DNA from: RUG11462 sp036308645
Lineage (GTDB): Bacteria; Bacillota; Clostridia; Oscillospirales; Acutalibacteraceae
Reading direction: 5' to 3'
NCBI GenBank assembly: GCA_036308645.1
Contig: JAXJVH010000050.1
Span: 124,001-188,000, forward strand
Length of the DNA: 64,000 bases
Within the stretch, counting starts at the first letter, position 1; every line of letters begins with the position of its first letter. Both the position numbers and the translations under genes were made by a program. Positions 17,731-26,402 of this stretch are shown here, piece by piece. The notes under the pieces are model-generated. The model did not search any database, was not told the DNA's origin, and saw only the letters and a list, made by a program, of their open reading frames with translations.

Positions 17731-18960
17731 TTAATTCCAAAGTCCCTCCGATTTCAATTTTTCAATTAATTCATTATGCTCAGATAAAGAATTTGTATAA
17801 TAAAATTTCATATTTTTATCCGTTACAAAGTAACACTCTTTAACCGAAGTATCGGGATTTAAAGCAGCATTAATCGCAGTTATAGAAGGACTGCAAAGCG
17901 GTCCCGGAGGCAATCCCTCATATTTATTTGTATTATATCTCGAATCGGGATAATCAGAAGTAGGCGTAGAGCCTAACATAGCAGGCTGGTCAGTCCAACG
18001 CAAGCGATTATAAAAAACTTGTGCAACCTTTGCCATATCGTCGGGATAACCGCTTGCCTCAAGTTCTACTATTGACGCCATAGTGAGTATTTCGTGAATT
18101 GAATAGCCTCTTTTTTCGGCTGATTCTTTCATCTCGTCAGTAATAACGCTGTTCATCTTATCAAGCATCTTTCTGACTGCTTTTTCAGCGCAACTTTGAC
18201 CGCTTTTTCCATCCGAATTTATAAAGAAATGATAAGTATCGGGATATAAATATCCCTCAAGTCTGTAATATACCGACTGCGTAGGAATATCTTTTATAAA
18301 ATCATAGTCATATTCGGTATTTTTTACAGCGCTTATAAATTCATCCTTACTGCAAATACCTTTTTTCTCCATTAATTCCGCTATTTTGCGAACGGAATAT
18401 CCCTCCGGAATGGTAACCGTTGCAACTTCTCCCGATTCACCTGAGGTTTTCAAAGTATTGATTATTCCGTCATAACTTTGAGAATCTTTTATTTCGTAAA
18501 TGCCGTATTGATAAGAGCCGTCGGCACCTTTTAATTTTGAATAAAGCCTAAAAAGAACGGGAAATTTAATCACGCCTTTATCATGAAGTTCATCTGCTAT
18601 TTGTGCGGTGGAAAATCCCGATTTTATATCAATTTCTGCAGTTTTGTCATTTTTAAACGTTAATCCGAGAAAATCAATTACAGCGAAAATTATCGAAGCC
18701 GCAAGCGCAAAAGAAATCGCAAGAATAATCAGTATTCTTATAAACGTAGGTATACCATTTCTCTTTTTTTTCTTATTCTTTTTTTTAGAAGAAAAATTAA
18801 CCATATCTTCATTCTCGCTTGCACTTTGATAATCTTCTGCACTTTCATCATTTATAATCTCATCAATGCTTTTTCCGAAAATTTTTGTTTTAAACTGTTC
18901 TTCGCAAGCATTATTGTTATTTTCAGAAGGTCTTTTAAATAAATCGTTATTTTCCTGCAT
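17731..18960 (-). CDS. mltG: Endolytic murein transglycosylase MltG
   Basis: A 409-residue YceG-family enzyme that cleaves nascent glycan strands at the membrane and so sets strand length, acting opposite class A PBPs. It has an acidic cytoplasmic tail (1-58), a Lys-rich stop, one membrane helix (about 73-96), a LysM-like/YceG domain (TVTIPEGYSVRKIAE) and the catalytic segment ASIVELEASGYPDD, with the general-acid Glu at about 299, then VFYNRLRW and the ending AALNP. The cytoplasmic tail is longer than in E. coli MltG. The 5-formyl-THF cyclo-ligase gene ends 12 bases upstream and the U32 gene follows within 28 bases, so this is one operon. Confidence 0.92.
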   Translation of the reverse strand: MQENNDLFKRPSENNNNACEEQFKTKIFGKSIDEIINDESAEDYQSASENEDMVNFSSKKKNKKKKRNGIPTFIRILIILAISFALAASIIFAVIDFLGLTFKNDKTAEIDIKSGFSTAQIADELHDKGVIKFPVLFRLYSKLKGADGSYQYGIYEIKDSQSYDGIINTLKTSGESGEVATVTIPEGYSVRKIAELMEKKGICSKDEFISAVKNTEYDYDFIKDIPTQSVYYRLEGYLYPDTYHFFINSDGKSGQSCAEKAVRKMLDKMNSVITDEMKESAEKRGYSIHEILTMASIVELEASGYPDDMAKVAQVFYNRLRWTDQPAMLGSTPTSDYPDSRYNTNKYEGLPPGPLCSPSITAINAALNPDTSVKECYFVTDKNMKFYYTNSLSEHNELIEKLKSEGLWN

Positions 18961-18972
18961 TTTTCCTCTCCT

Positions 18973-19530
18973 TTAATCAGTTATACATACGTCGCATTTC
19001 ACATCAAATCCGTTATAAACGGGCAAAGTATTAACAAGATTTTCTTTGTAACAAATAACGCATTTTACACCGCCGAAATTTTTTAAAAAATTATCATAAT
19101 ATCCTTTGCCGTATCCCAAACGATAACACATCTTATCCACCATAAGCGACGGTATAATACATATATCGCTTGTTTTTCCTAAACAAATTTCTGCGTTTTC
19201 AGGCGGCTCTTTTATACCAAAAGCGCCCGTTTTAAGGTCATCAACCGAGTTAATATAGTAAAAATTCATTTTACCGTTGTTATCAATACATCTCGGAATT
19301 GCGACACGTTTACCTATTTTCAAAGAATAATCAATAAGTTTTAAAGTATCAACTTCTATTTCGGTAGAATAATAGCATAAAACAGTATCGCAATTTTTGT
19401 ATTCGTTCAACGCAATTATTTTTTCAAAAATAATCTCATCTTTTTCTTTTCTTTCACAAGGCAAAAGATTATTTCTTAATTGCTTTGCCGTTTTTCTTAA
19501 AGCGTTTTTATCTAAAATTATATTTGACAT
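18973..19530 (-). CDS. 5-formyltetrahydrofolate cyclo-ligase
   Basis: Returns 5-formyl-THF to the active folate pool as 5,10-methenyl-THF with ATP (MTHFS/FthC family). The 185 residues start with the family's RKTAKQLRNNL helix, contain the folate/phosphate stretch VAIPRC and end with MCYRLGYGKGYYDNFL, the diagnostic ATP-binding LGxGxGYYD box. Its ATG lies inside the last codons of the DJ-1 gene (13-base overlap), showing translational coupling. It shares a transcript with thyX and tmk, so it fits a block that supplies and spends one-carbon folates. Confidence 0.92.
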   Translation of the reverse strand: MSNIILDKNALRKTAKQLRNNLLPCERKEKDEIIFEKIIALNEYKNCDTVLCYYSTEIEVDTLKLIDYSLKIGKRVAIPRCIDNNGKMNFYYINSVDDLKTGAFGIKEPPENAEICLGKTSDICIIPSLMVDKMCYRLGYGKGYYDNFLKNFGGVKCVICYKENLVNTLPVYNGFDVKCDVCITD

Positions 19531-20063
19531 TGCATAGATTTTTTCACGTGTAAAGGTTTAGATTCTCCGATAAGTTTTGTTGCAATAGCCGACGCAAAAT
19601 CAATTGTGCAACCGGCTCCTTTAGAAGTGATTATATTACCGTCAACTTCTACCGATGCGCCTGTAAACTCGGCTTTTCCCAATTGTTGTTCAAATCCCGG
19701 AAAACAGGTTGCTTTTTTGCCGTCTAACAAACCTTTTTGACCTAATACAGAGGGTGCTGCGCAAATTGCGGCAATAGCAATTCTCTGCTGTACTGCAAAA
19801 TCAAGCATTTCCTGAACGCATTGTGATTTTTGCAAATTTAGTGTTCCAGGCATACCTCCCGGAAGCACTATAGCCTCAACATCATCTGATTTTACAAGCA
19901 TTGAATCAACCGTATCGGCAAGCACGGTAATATCATGAGCGCCTGTAACGTCTTGCGAACCGACTCCTGCGGTTACTACCTCAATATCACATCTGCGCAA
20001 AAAATCAACAGTCGCAAGCGCCTCTATTTCTTCAAATCCATCTGCTAAAAATACATATACCAT
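19518..20063 (-). CDS. DJ-1/PfpI family protein (YajL/DJ-1 subgroup)
   Basis: A 181-residue DJ-1 superfamily protein: VYVFLADGFEEIEALATVDFLRR, with the helper Glu in GFEEIEA (about residue 14) and the nucleophile Cys101 in AAICAAPSVL. Subgroup members act as deglycases/glyoxalases or redox chaperones; the exact activity is debated. It sits between tmk (2 bases upstream) and the 5-formyl-THF cyclo-ligase (overlapping), clearly in one operon, but the reason for linkage to folate genes is not evident. Confidence 0.88.
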   Translation of the reverse strand: MVYVFLADGFEEIEALATVDFLRRCDIEVVTAGVGSQDVTGAHDITVLADTVDSMLVKSDDVEAIVLPGGMPGTLNLQKSQCVQEMLDFAVQQRIAIAAICAAPSVLGQKGLLDGKKATCFPGFEQQLGKAEFTGASVEVDGNIITSKGAGCTIDFASAIATKLIGESKPLHVKKSMQCQI

Positions 20064-20065
20064 AA

Positions 20066-20728
20066 TTACAGCACCTCTTCAATATATGCGCTGATTTTAT
20101 CAGCAATAGTTTCAATTTTTAACGGTTCATTGTTTTCATAACATTTAACGACTTTCCAGCCGAGTTTGCCCGCTGAATAAAAAGCCGCTTTTCTGCATTT
20201 TGCCAAATACTCGGTATCCTTTTCATGAATATCCTTTTTATTTTCATCGCCTTTGTATCGACTGCTCATTAATTTTTGCGAAATTTCAGGGTTCATATCC
20301 AAAAATATAACTAAATCAGGCTTCGGAATACCGAGTTGATTAAACTCATAGTTATACAACCAATCAATATATCCGTCCCATTCATTTTCAGGCAATTTAC
20401 TGCACTGATGAACACAGTTAGAAGTTGTATATCTGTCAGCCAATATTACATAATCATTTTCATATTCCGTCTTCCAATGCCGTTTAAAATTGGCATAACG
20501 GTCGACAGCATAAAAAGACGAAGCGGCAAAAGCGTTAACGTCATTAGGTTTATCGCCGAATTCGCCTGCCAAATACATTCTGACGAGCGTACTTGACGGA
20601 TCTTCATAATCAGGCAACTTTATCTGTTTATAATTAAATCCTTTTTCCTGTAATTTTTCTTTTATCAATTCAATTTGAGTAGACTTTCCGCTTCCGTCAA
20701 GTCCTTCAATAACAATCAGTTTTCCCAT
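20066..20728 (-). CDS. tmk: Thymidylate kinase
   Basis: Phosphorylates dTMP to dTDP with ATP. The 220 residues open GKLIVIEGLDGSGKSTQ (P-loop), have the DRY-type box ILADRYTTSNCVHQ and the lid/DLVIFLDMNPE segment. The frame extends another 42 codons upstream into thyX, but AAGGAAAAACAA precedes the ATG at 20728, which starts exactly at the P-loop fold and leaves a 10-base gap after thyX; I chose it. The protein is a few residues longer than typical Tmk and closer to the clostridial variant. Adjacent thyX makes its substrate. Confidence 0.92.
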   Translation of the reverse strand: MGKLIVIEGLDGSGKSTQIELIKEKLQEKGFNYKQIKLPDYEDPSSTLVRMYLAGEFGDKPNDVNAFAASSFYAVDRYANFKRHWKTEYENDYVILADRYTTSNCVHQCSKLPENEWDGYIDWLYNYEFNQLGIPKPDLVIFLDMNPEISQKLMSSRYKGDENKKDIHEKDTEYLAKCRKAAFYSAGKLGWKVVKCYENNEPLKIETIADKISAYIEEVL

Positions 20729-20738
20729 TTGTTTTTCC

Positions 20739-21497
20739 TTAAAGATTTGAAAATTTTTCTTTAACCTCAACCATTTTTCCGCAGGACATTTTGCCCTCAG
20801 GACACTTTCCGTAAAGACAAGGCGGACCTGATTTTTTAAACAAATTCGGAGCAACCTGCTTTACGAGTTTCAGCATTTCGGTAGCCAACTCTCTGATTTC
20901 CCACTGCGCCCTGTTACAGCAACGGTGTTTAAAGAAGTTCTGCAAACTTCTTGCATTAAAAGTTGCAATCATTTTTGTATCGCATGCGTTTGGCAAAACA
21001 AAACGTGCGTCTTCAATAGCCTTTTTCTGTGCCTTTCTTTTTGCCTCTTTTTCATCAATACCTTCGGATAAAAATTCCTCAACATATTTTTCGCTTAAAA
21101 TCTCGCTGATTTTAAGATAATCCTCATGCGCTCTTGACATACTGTTTAAAAAAATCTCTTTTGCTTTACTGTCTTTTTCAATTTCAGGCGGCAAAACATA
21201 TTCAAAATTTTTCTCGGCTACATAACGCTGACTTTGAACAGAATAAGAAGCAATTCTGTGTCTTGTAATCTGCGCCAATAATGCGCGGGAAACGCCTTCG
21301 ATGGCAAATGTAAAAGAAGCATGCTCAATAGGGCTTTCGTGTCCTATCGAGCTTAGCATATCAACGAAATTTGCAACCTTTTCATCGGTTAAACCCTCCA
21401 TAACCGTATCAACATCGGCGGCGGCATAACACATTTTAGCAGCGGCTGCAACGGTTTTCTCCGGTTCGGGAGTATAAGCAATTAATGATACTTTCAT
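20739..21497 (-). CDS. thyX: FAD-dependent thymidylate synthase ThyX
   Basis: Makes dTMP from dUMP using methylene-THF and reduced flavin, releasing THF rather than dihydrofolate. The ThyX motif RHRxxSxxxxSxR is present as RHRIASYSVQSQR (about residues 78-90), along with NARSLQNFFKHRC and RCCNRAQWEIRELA. The 252 residues are the normal length. Because ThyX regenerates THF, the cell need not couple dTMP synthesis to dihydrofolate reductase; no ThyA or DHFR gene is in the window. It heads the operon thyX-tmk-DJ-1-cyclo-ligase-mltG-U32 and has its own strong promoter. Confidence 0.96.
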   Translation of the reverse strand: MKVSLIAYTPEPEKTVAAAAKMCYAAADVDTVMEGLTDEKVANFVDMLSSIGHESPIEHASFTFAIEGVSRALLAQITRHRIASYSVQSQRYVAEKNFEYVLPPEIEKDSKAKEIFLNSMSRAHEDYLKISEILSEKYVEEFLSEGIDEKEAKRKAQKKAIEDARFVLPNACDTKMIATFNARSLQNFFKHRCCNRAQWEIRELATEMLKLVKQVAPNLFKKSGPPCLYGKCPEGKMSCGKMVEVKEKFSNL

Positions 21498-21530
21498 AAT
21501 TTATCTCCAAACATAATTATCTTATTATAC

Positions 21531-21559
21531 ATTATAACAGATGAAAATTGTTTTTTCAA
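21531..21559 (-). promoter_or_regulatory. Sigma-A promoter of the thyX operon
   Basis: Minus strand TTGAAA and TATAAT spaced exactly 17 bp, 34 bases before the thyX ATG. A second TATAAT follows a few bases downstream. Confidence 0.75.
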
Positions 21560-21570
21560 CAACTATTTAA

Positions 21571-21608
21571 CAGAAAAAACAGCCCTGTTATGTCAAACAC
21601 AACAGGGC
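21571..21608 (-). terminator. Intrinsic terminator of the TetR-RND operon
   Basis: On the minus strand a perfect 8-bp stem (GCCCTGTT / AACAGGGC) with an 11-nt loop is followed by TGTTTTTT, 5 bases after the RND pump's stop. Confidence 0.88.
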
Positions 21609-21613
21609 AAAAA

Positions 21614-24600
21614 TCATTCTTCTGTATATTCTAATTCTTTTTCGTCCAATACCTTTATTTCCTTGCGATTAAACAAGTCGTAAATTATCGGGATAACAAA
21701 CAATGTAAGCAGCGTAGCATAGATAAGTCCGCCGATACAAACTATTGCAATAGGCTGCATCAAATCTGTGCCTGTTCCTATTCCGAGCGCCATAACAAGA
21801 AGCCCTAAAATTGTGGTAATCGAGGTCATAAGAATAGGTCTGATTCTGGTAATGCCGGCTTCTATGATTGCGTCATGTTTATTCATACCGCTTATTCGCA
21901 ACTGATTTATATAATCAACCAATACGATACCGTTATTTACAATGATACCGCAAAGAAGTATAAATCCCATCATAGAAACAACGCTTATTTCTTTATTGCA
22001 AATCAAAAGTGCGCCGAGTCCACCTGTAAGAGCAAGCGGAATGGTAAACATTACGATAAACGGTGATTTTAATGATTGGAATTGAGCAACCATAATCAAA
22101 TAAACCAATACAATGCCTATTAACAGCATTTGCATCAAATCATAGATAGAATCCATAATCATTTCATTTTCGCCGTCAAATTCATAAGTTATTCCTGCTT
22201 TGGTTGTATATCCGTCAAGCGCTTTTTCTGCTTTTTGGGTAACAAGAGTAACATTTTCGCTATCATCTACCGAAGCCGTTAGCGTTATCATACGTTTTTG
22301 ATTTTCACGTCTGATAGAAATAGGAGATTCGGTTTTAATTACATCGGCAATACTGCTAAGTTTAACATTATTTTCATTGCCTTGCGAATCGGTTACGGTA
22401 ATTTCTAATTTTTCAATGTCGTCAATATTCTTATAATCGTTTCCGCCGTTTGTTATATTAACAGAATAGGTATTGTTATCAAGCGAAACGGAGGTAGATT
22501 TAACATCGCTCTTCAGCAAATTGCTTACTTCGGTATAAACCTGTGCAACGGTAAGCCCTTTTTTCATTGCCTTATTTTTATCAATATTAATCTTCAAAGC
22601 AGGACTTACTTCGCCGATGCCGTCGTCAACTTCCGTAACGCCGTCGACATCTTGGATTATTTTTGAAATTTCATCCGAAGTTTCTTTTAGTTCTTCCAAA
22701 TCTTCACCGTAAATGTTGATTGAAATTCCTTCGCCCGAAAGCATTTGCATGCTTGAAGCCATACCCGAAGCAGAAGCCGATACTTCCGCTTTTGAATTTT
22801 TACAAAGTTCATTAATTTTATCCGCAGTTTCGCCGCCGGAAAGTTTTGCGCCATCTTTAAGCACGGCGTAATATGTAACATTTTTATCATCCGACGCCAT
22901 AGCACCGACTTTATCAATGGAATCAATACTCAAAATTTTATTGAGTACGATATCCGCCTCTGACTTTGTTTCTTCAAACTTTGTATTATCGGGCATTGTG
23001 AGCGTTACCGAAATTTGATTCATTTCGGTTTCCGGAAGAAAGATAAAACCTTTCATTACCGATAATGTGCACGTTGTTATAAGCAGTAAGACTGCAAGGG
23101 TTAAAACCGCAACTTTATGTCTTAATGATTTTTCGAGAAGTTTCTTATAAATTTTTGTAATCTTTTCTACCGTTTTATTTGTTTTCAGCTTTGAATTTTC
23201 AAGTATTCTCGAACCCATTGAAGGAACTAAGGTAACTGCAATAATAAAACTTGCAAGCAACGAATATGCAAGCGTTAATGCCATATCCGCAAAGAGTTGT
23301 TTAGTAATTCCCTCTACAAAAACAATCGGCAGGAAAACGCATATTGTTGTAAGAGTTGAGGCTAAAATTGCGCCTGTAACTTGTTTTGCGCCCGAAAGAG
23401 CCGCTTTTACCGACGAAATTCCTTTGATTTTCAGACGGTATATATTTTCGATAACAACAACAGAGTTATCCACGAGCATACCCACCGCAACCGCAAGACC
23501 GGTAAGGCTCATCATATTAATGGAAATAACCGTAAAGTACATAAGCACAATTGCAAGCATAATACTAAGCGGTATGCTGAAAAGAGTAATTAAAGTAGGT
23601 CTTATATCCTTTAAGAACAAGAAAAGTATTAATACTGCAAAAATCGCTCCGAAAATCAAACTCTGGAATAATGAATCAGTAATCATATAAATATAATTTC
23701 CCTGATCCATAAGCGGCATAAAATGAACGTTACTGTATTTATTTTCAATTTCTTCAAACTTATCGTTCAAGTTATTTGAAACCTCGGCAGTTGCATAATT
23801 AGACTGCTTTTGGAACGAAATAACTATGCCGTTATTTTCATTTACTTTTGCATAAAAATCATCGGAATTATCTGTAAATTCAACATTTGCAATATCAGTT
23901 ACAGTAATCGGGTCAATTCCGTCAATGCCCATATCGAACAAAACTTGAGATTTTATGTCTTCAATATCAGAATATTCTTCGCCGACAGTAACGGTATATT
24001 CGTCGCCGCCTTCTTGAGCATATCCCGCAGGCATTGAAAAGTTTTCAGCCATTATGATTTTTGAAATCATATCCTTGGTAACAAGTTTTGTAAGGTCTGC
24101 TTTATCAAGCGCAGTTTCTTTTGCGTCTTCAAAAGATGTTCTTCCCTGTTCAATTTGAGTTTTTGCACTGTCAAGGTTTGCAGATGTAACCAACATTCCC
24201 GCAGAACTTGATGAGAAGTTAAGAATCGCAGAAGTTTTTTGACTTTCAAGCGTCTTAATAGCCTTATCTAATTCAATTTCACCGTTTTCAAGTTGAGTTA
24301 ATGTTGAATTAAGAGTTTTAATTCCCGATTCAATCTGTTTTATTCCCGATTGAATCTCCGTTAATTTAGAATCAATATCATCTCTTGTAAGGCCCTGTGA
24401 TTTTAATGATTCATCTATTGAAGTCTGTGCTTTTTCTACTTCGCCGAGCGCAGAATTTAATTGAGCGCTTTTTTCATCTACATTTTCAACGGTTATACCG
24501 TATGCAGAAAATACAGCATTAATCTTTTCCATGGAAACTACGGTATTTTTATAGTCTTCATTATCATAAATTGCCTGTAATGCCTGACTTTTTTCATCAT

Positions 24601-25627
24601 CGGTCATTGAATCGTTGTTATTTATCGCTTCGATTTGAGTATTAAAAGCGTCATAAGCGGTTTTTACAGTATTATAGTTGTTTTGAGCCTCAAAAAGCAA
24701 TTTAATAGAATTGTTTAAAGCGGTTTCCTGTGCGTCAACCTCATCAATAGTCTTCTTAAGATTATTAAGATTATTTTCCGCAGTCTGCAATTCGAGAAGT
24801 TGCTCGTTTAATTTTTGAAGTTGTTCGTTTATCTCAATTTTTCCTTCAAACAATTCTTTTTCTTTTGAATTAACCTCTGACGAAGCAGACGCCATTTTTT
24901 CGGCAAATTCAGCCTGCGCTTGTTCAAGTTGTTTTTGTCCTTCTTGAATTTTAGCCTTGCCGTCAATGATTTTTTGTTCTGATTCATTTAGTTCAGTCTC
25001 TTTATCATAAAATTCTCCCAAAAGTTTTTCGGAAATACTTTTATTTAATTCTTTAATTTTATCGTCGCTTACCTGAATGTCAATTGACTGCTCGATAAGA
25101 CCGTTTGCATCAACGCTGACAACGCCTTCTGTACCCTCAAGTTTATTCATAATCTCGTCATTGAAAAACTGTGATATTTCAATTGAATTCATATCGTCAA
25201 CATCCAAAGCCGCTACCATTACAGGCATCATATTTGGATTGATTTTTGTAATAGTCGGAGTTGCAACGGTATCGTCGAAACTCCCTTCAACCGAATTAAT
25301 TTTTTGAAGAATATCAACTGTAATAGAATCCATATTTACGCTATCCTCAAATTCAAGCGCAACCATTGAATAATTTTCATTTGAAACAGAAGTTACATTT
25401 TTTATATTTTCAAGAGTTCCTAAAACTTTTTCCAACGGTTTTGTTACTTCGGATTCAACCTTTTCAGGGCTAGCACCCGGATAAGCCGTAGTAACAAGAG
25501 CATACGGCATATCTATATTAGGCATTAAATCAGGAGTCATTTTTGTAAATGAAATACATCCCAATATAATTACAATTACAACCGCCACAAAAACCGTCAA
25601 CGGCTTTTTTACACTTAACTTTGTCAT
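21614..25627 (-). CDS. RND efflux pump (HAE1/AcrB-like) with a large coiled-coil insertion
   Basis: A 1337-residue proton-driven RND permease. It begins with the RND signature (LSVKKPLTVFVAVVI, then TPDLMPNIDMPYALVTTAYPG) and has two six-helix bundles, with GLAVAVGMLVDNSVVVIENIYR in the first (the Asp of the proton relay) and GGLGALLICNKEISVVSMMGFILLCG in the second. It is about 300 residues longer than standard RND proteins. The surplus is a heptad-rich, Gln/Glu/Lys/Asn-rich stretch (about 205-520) in the first extracytoplasmic loop, predicted as long coiled coils. No adaptor or outer-membrane partner is encoded beside it, as expected for a monoderm. It sits 12 bases after a TetR repressor gene. 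Confidence 0.9.
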   Translation of the reverse strand: MTKLSVKKPLTVFVAVVIVIILGCISFTKMTPDLMPNIDMPYALVTTAYPGASPEKVESEVTKPLEKVLGTLENIKNVTSVSNENYSMVALEFEDSVNMDSITVDILQKINSVEGSFDDTVATPTITKINPNMMPVMVAALDVDDMNSIEISQFFNDEIMNKLEGTEGVVSVDANGLIEQSIDIQVSDDKIKELNKSISEKLLGEFYDKETELNESEQKIIDGKAKIQEGQKQLEQAQAEFAEKMASASSEVNSKEKELFEGKIEINEQLQKLNEQLLELQTAENNLNNLKKTIDEVDAQETALNNSIKLLFEAQNNYNTVKTAYDAFNTQIEAINNNDSMTDDEKSQALQAIYDNEDYKNTVVSMEKINAVFSAYGITVENVDEKSAQLNSALGEVEKAQTSIDESLKSQGLTRDDIDSKLTEIQSGIKQIESGIKTLNSTLTQLENGEIELDKAIKTLESQKTSAILNFSSSSAGMLVTSANLDSAKTQIEQGRTSFEDAKETALDKADLTKLVTKDMISKIIMAENFSMPAGYAQEGGDEYTVTVGEEYSDIEDIKSQVLFDMGIDGIDPITVTDIANVEFTDNSDDFYAKVNENNGIVISFQKQSNYATAEVSNNLNDKFEEIENKYSNVHFMPLMDQGNYIYMITDSLFQSLIFGAIFAVLILFLFLKDIRPTLITLFSIPLSIMLAIVLMYFTVISINMMSLTGLAVAVGMLVDNSVVVIENIYRLKIKGISSVKAALSGAKQVTGAILASTLTTICVFLPIVFVEGITKQLFADMALTLAYSLLASFIIAVTLVPSMGSRILENSKLKTNKTVEKITKIYKKLLEKSLRHKVAVLTLAVLLLITTCTLSVMKGFIFLPETEMNQISVTLTMPDNTKFEETKSEADIVLNKILSIDSIDKVGAMASDDKNVTYYAVLKDGAKLSGGETADKINELCKNSKAEVSASASGMASSMQMLSGEGISINIYGEDLEELKETSDEISKIIQDVDGVTEVDDGIGEVSPALKINIDKNKAMKKGLTVAQVYTEVSNLLKSDVKSTSVSLDNNTYSVNITNGGNDYKNIDDIEKLEITVTDSQGNENNVKLSSIADVIKTESPISIRRENQKRMITLTASVDDSENVTLVTQKAEKALDGYTTKAGITYEFDGENEMIMDSIYDLMQMLLIGIVLVYLIMVAQFQSLKSPFIVMFTIPLALTGGLGALLICNKEISVVSMMGFILLCGIIVNNGIVLVDYINQLRISGMNKHDAIIEAGITRIRPILMTSITTILGLLVMALGIGTGTDLMQPIAIVCIGGLIYATLLTLFVIPIIYDLFNRKEIKVLDEKELEYTEE

Positions 25628-25639
25628 AAAATTGCTCCT

Positions 25640-26248
25640 TTACAACGGCTTAATAACACCGTATTTTAAAATTGATAATTTTTTTAAAAATAATTCTTTA
25701 TGTTGAACTTGATTTTTAGGTTCAATGAAAAAAGAAACCGTTTCTTTTGCAAATATATCCAAAATCACATCAAGCAAACACGCAAATTCTTCTTTTGAAC
25801 TGATTTTATAATTATCTAAATCTACCTTATCGTAGTATTTATCAATAATCATATTGCGTGTATAAAACATAAATTTTAAATCTTTTTCACTGAATTTCAA
25901 ACATGAAAAAATATTTTTAAATAACTGCATATTATTGTTTTCTAATTTAAGATCAATGATAAACGAGAATAAATTTTCGGCAATTTTAAATATATCACGG
26001 TTATTCTCCGATATTTCGTTCTCTGTAAACTCTTTAATTGCGACTTTAAAATCAGACATTATATAATTTACTAAATCATACTTATCCTCAAAATATTCAT
26101 AAAAACTGCCCCTTGGAATTTCGGCAACTTTAATAATTCGATTTATTGATAACTCGTCAAGGCTGACTTGAGAAAGTTCGCTTATGGCAGCATTTTTTAT
26201 TCTTTCTTTTTTCTCATCGGGGAGATGAATAAATCTTTCACTCGGCAT
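25640..26248 (-). CDS. TetR/AcrR family repressor
   Basis: A 202-residue regulator with an N-terminal TetR helix-turn-helix (about 10-60: KKERIKNAAISELSQVSLDELSINRIIKVAEIPRGSFYEYFEDKYDL) and an all-helical ligand domain. It is the first gene of a two-gene transcript with the RND pump, and the promoter region has a perfect palindrome between -35 and -10, so it very probably represses itself and the pump until an inducing compound binds. The ligand is unknown. RBS AAAGGAAGTTTTAT precedes the start. Confidence 0.93.
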   Translation of the reverse strand: MPSERFIHLPDEKKERIKNAAISELSQVSLDELSINRIIKVAEIPRGSFYEYFEDKYDLVNYIMSDFKVAIKEFTENEISENNRDIFKIAENLFSFIIDLKLENNNMQLFKNIFSCLKFSEKDLKFMFYTRNMIIDKYYDKVDLDNYKISSKEEFACLLDVILDIFAKETVSFFIEPKNQVQHKELFLKKLSILKYGVIKPL

Positions 26249-26279
26249 ATAAAACTTCCTTTAAATTTCAATTAAACAA

Positions 26280-26308
26280 ATTATATCCGACAGGTTGTCG
26301 GATGTCAA
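26280..26308 (-). promoter_or_regulatory. Consensus sigma-A promoter of the TetR-RND operon
   Basis: Minus strand TTGACA and TATAAT, both perfect consensus, spaced exactly 17 bp; the spacer is an inverted repeat (see the operator entry). It lies 32 bases before the TetR start. Confidence 0.88.
26285..26303. promoter_or_regulatory. TetR-type operator palindrome
   Basis: ATCCGACA-GGT-TGTCGGAT: perfect 8-bp arms around a 3-bp centre, filling the whole promoter spacer and touching both boxes. Bound repressor would block RNA polymerase. The adjacent TetR gene is the obvious binder. Confidence 0.8.
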
Positions 26309-26343
26309 TAGAAGTCATAAATTGTTTACAAAATATACACAAA

Positions 26344-26376
26344 AACAAAACCCTGCAATTTTATGCAGAGTTTTGA
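26344..26376 (-). terminator. Intrinsic terminator after the ClpE-type gene
   Basis: Minus strand AAAACTCTGCA / TGCAGGGTTTT stem with a 6-nt loop, then GTTTTTG; about 27 bases after the unfoldase stop. Confidence 0.8.
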
Positions 26377-26402
26377 AAGTAAATTAAATTATTAAACTTA
26401 AA

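Noticed and set aside
20729..20854. 42-codon N-terminal extension of thymidylate kinase
   Set aside because: It overlaps thyX, shows no Tmk-like sequence, and the ATG at 20728 has its own Shine-Dalgarno directly before the P-loop.
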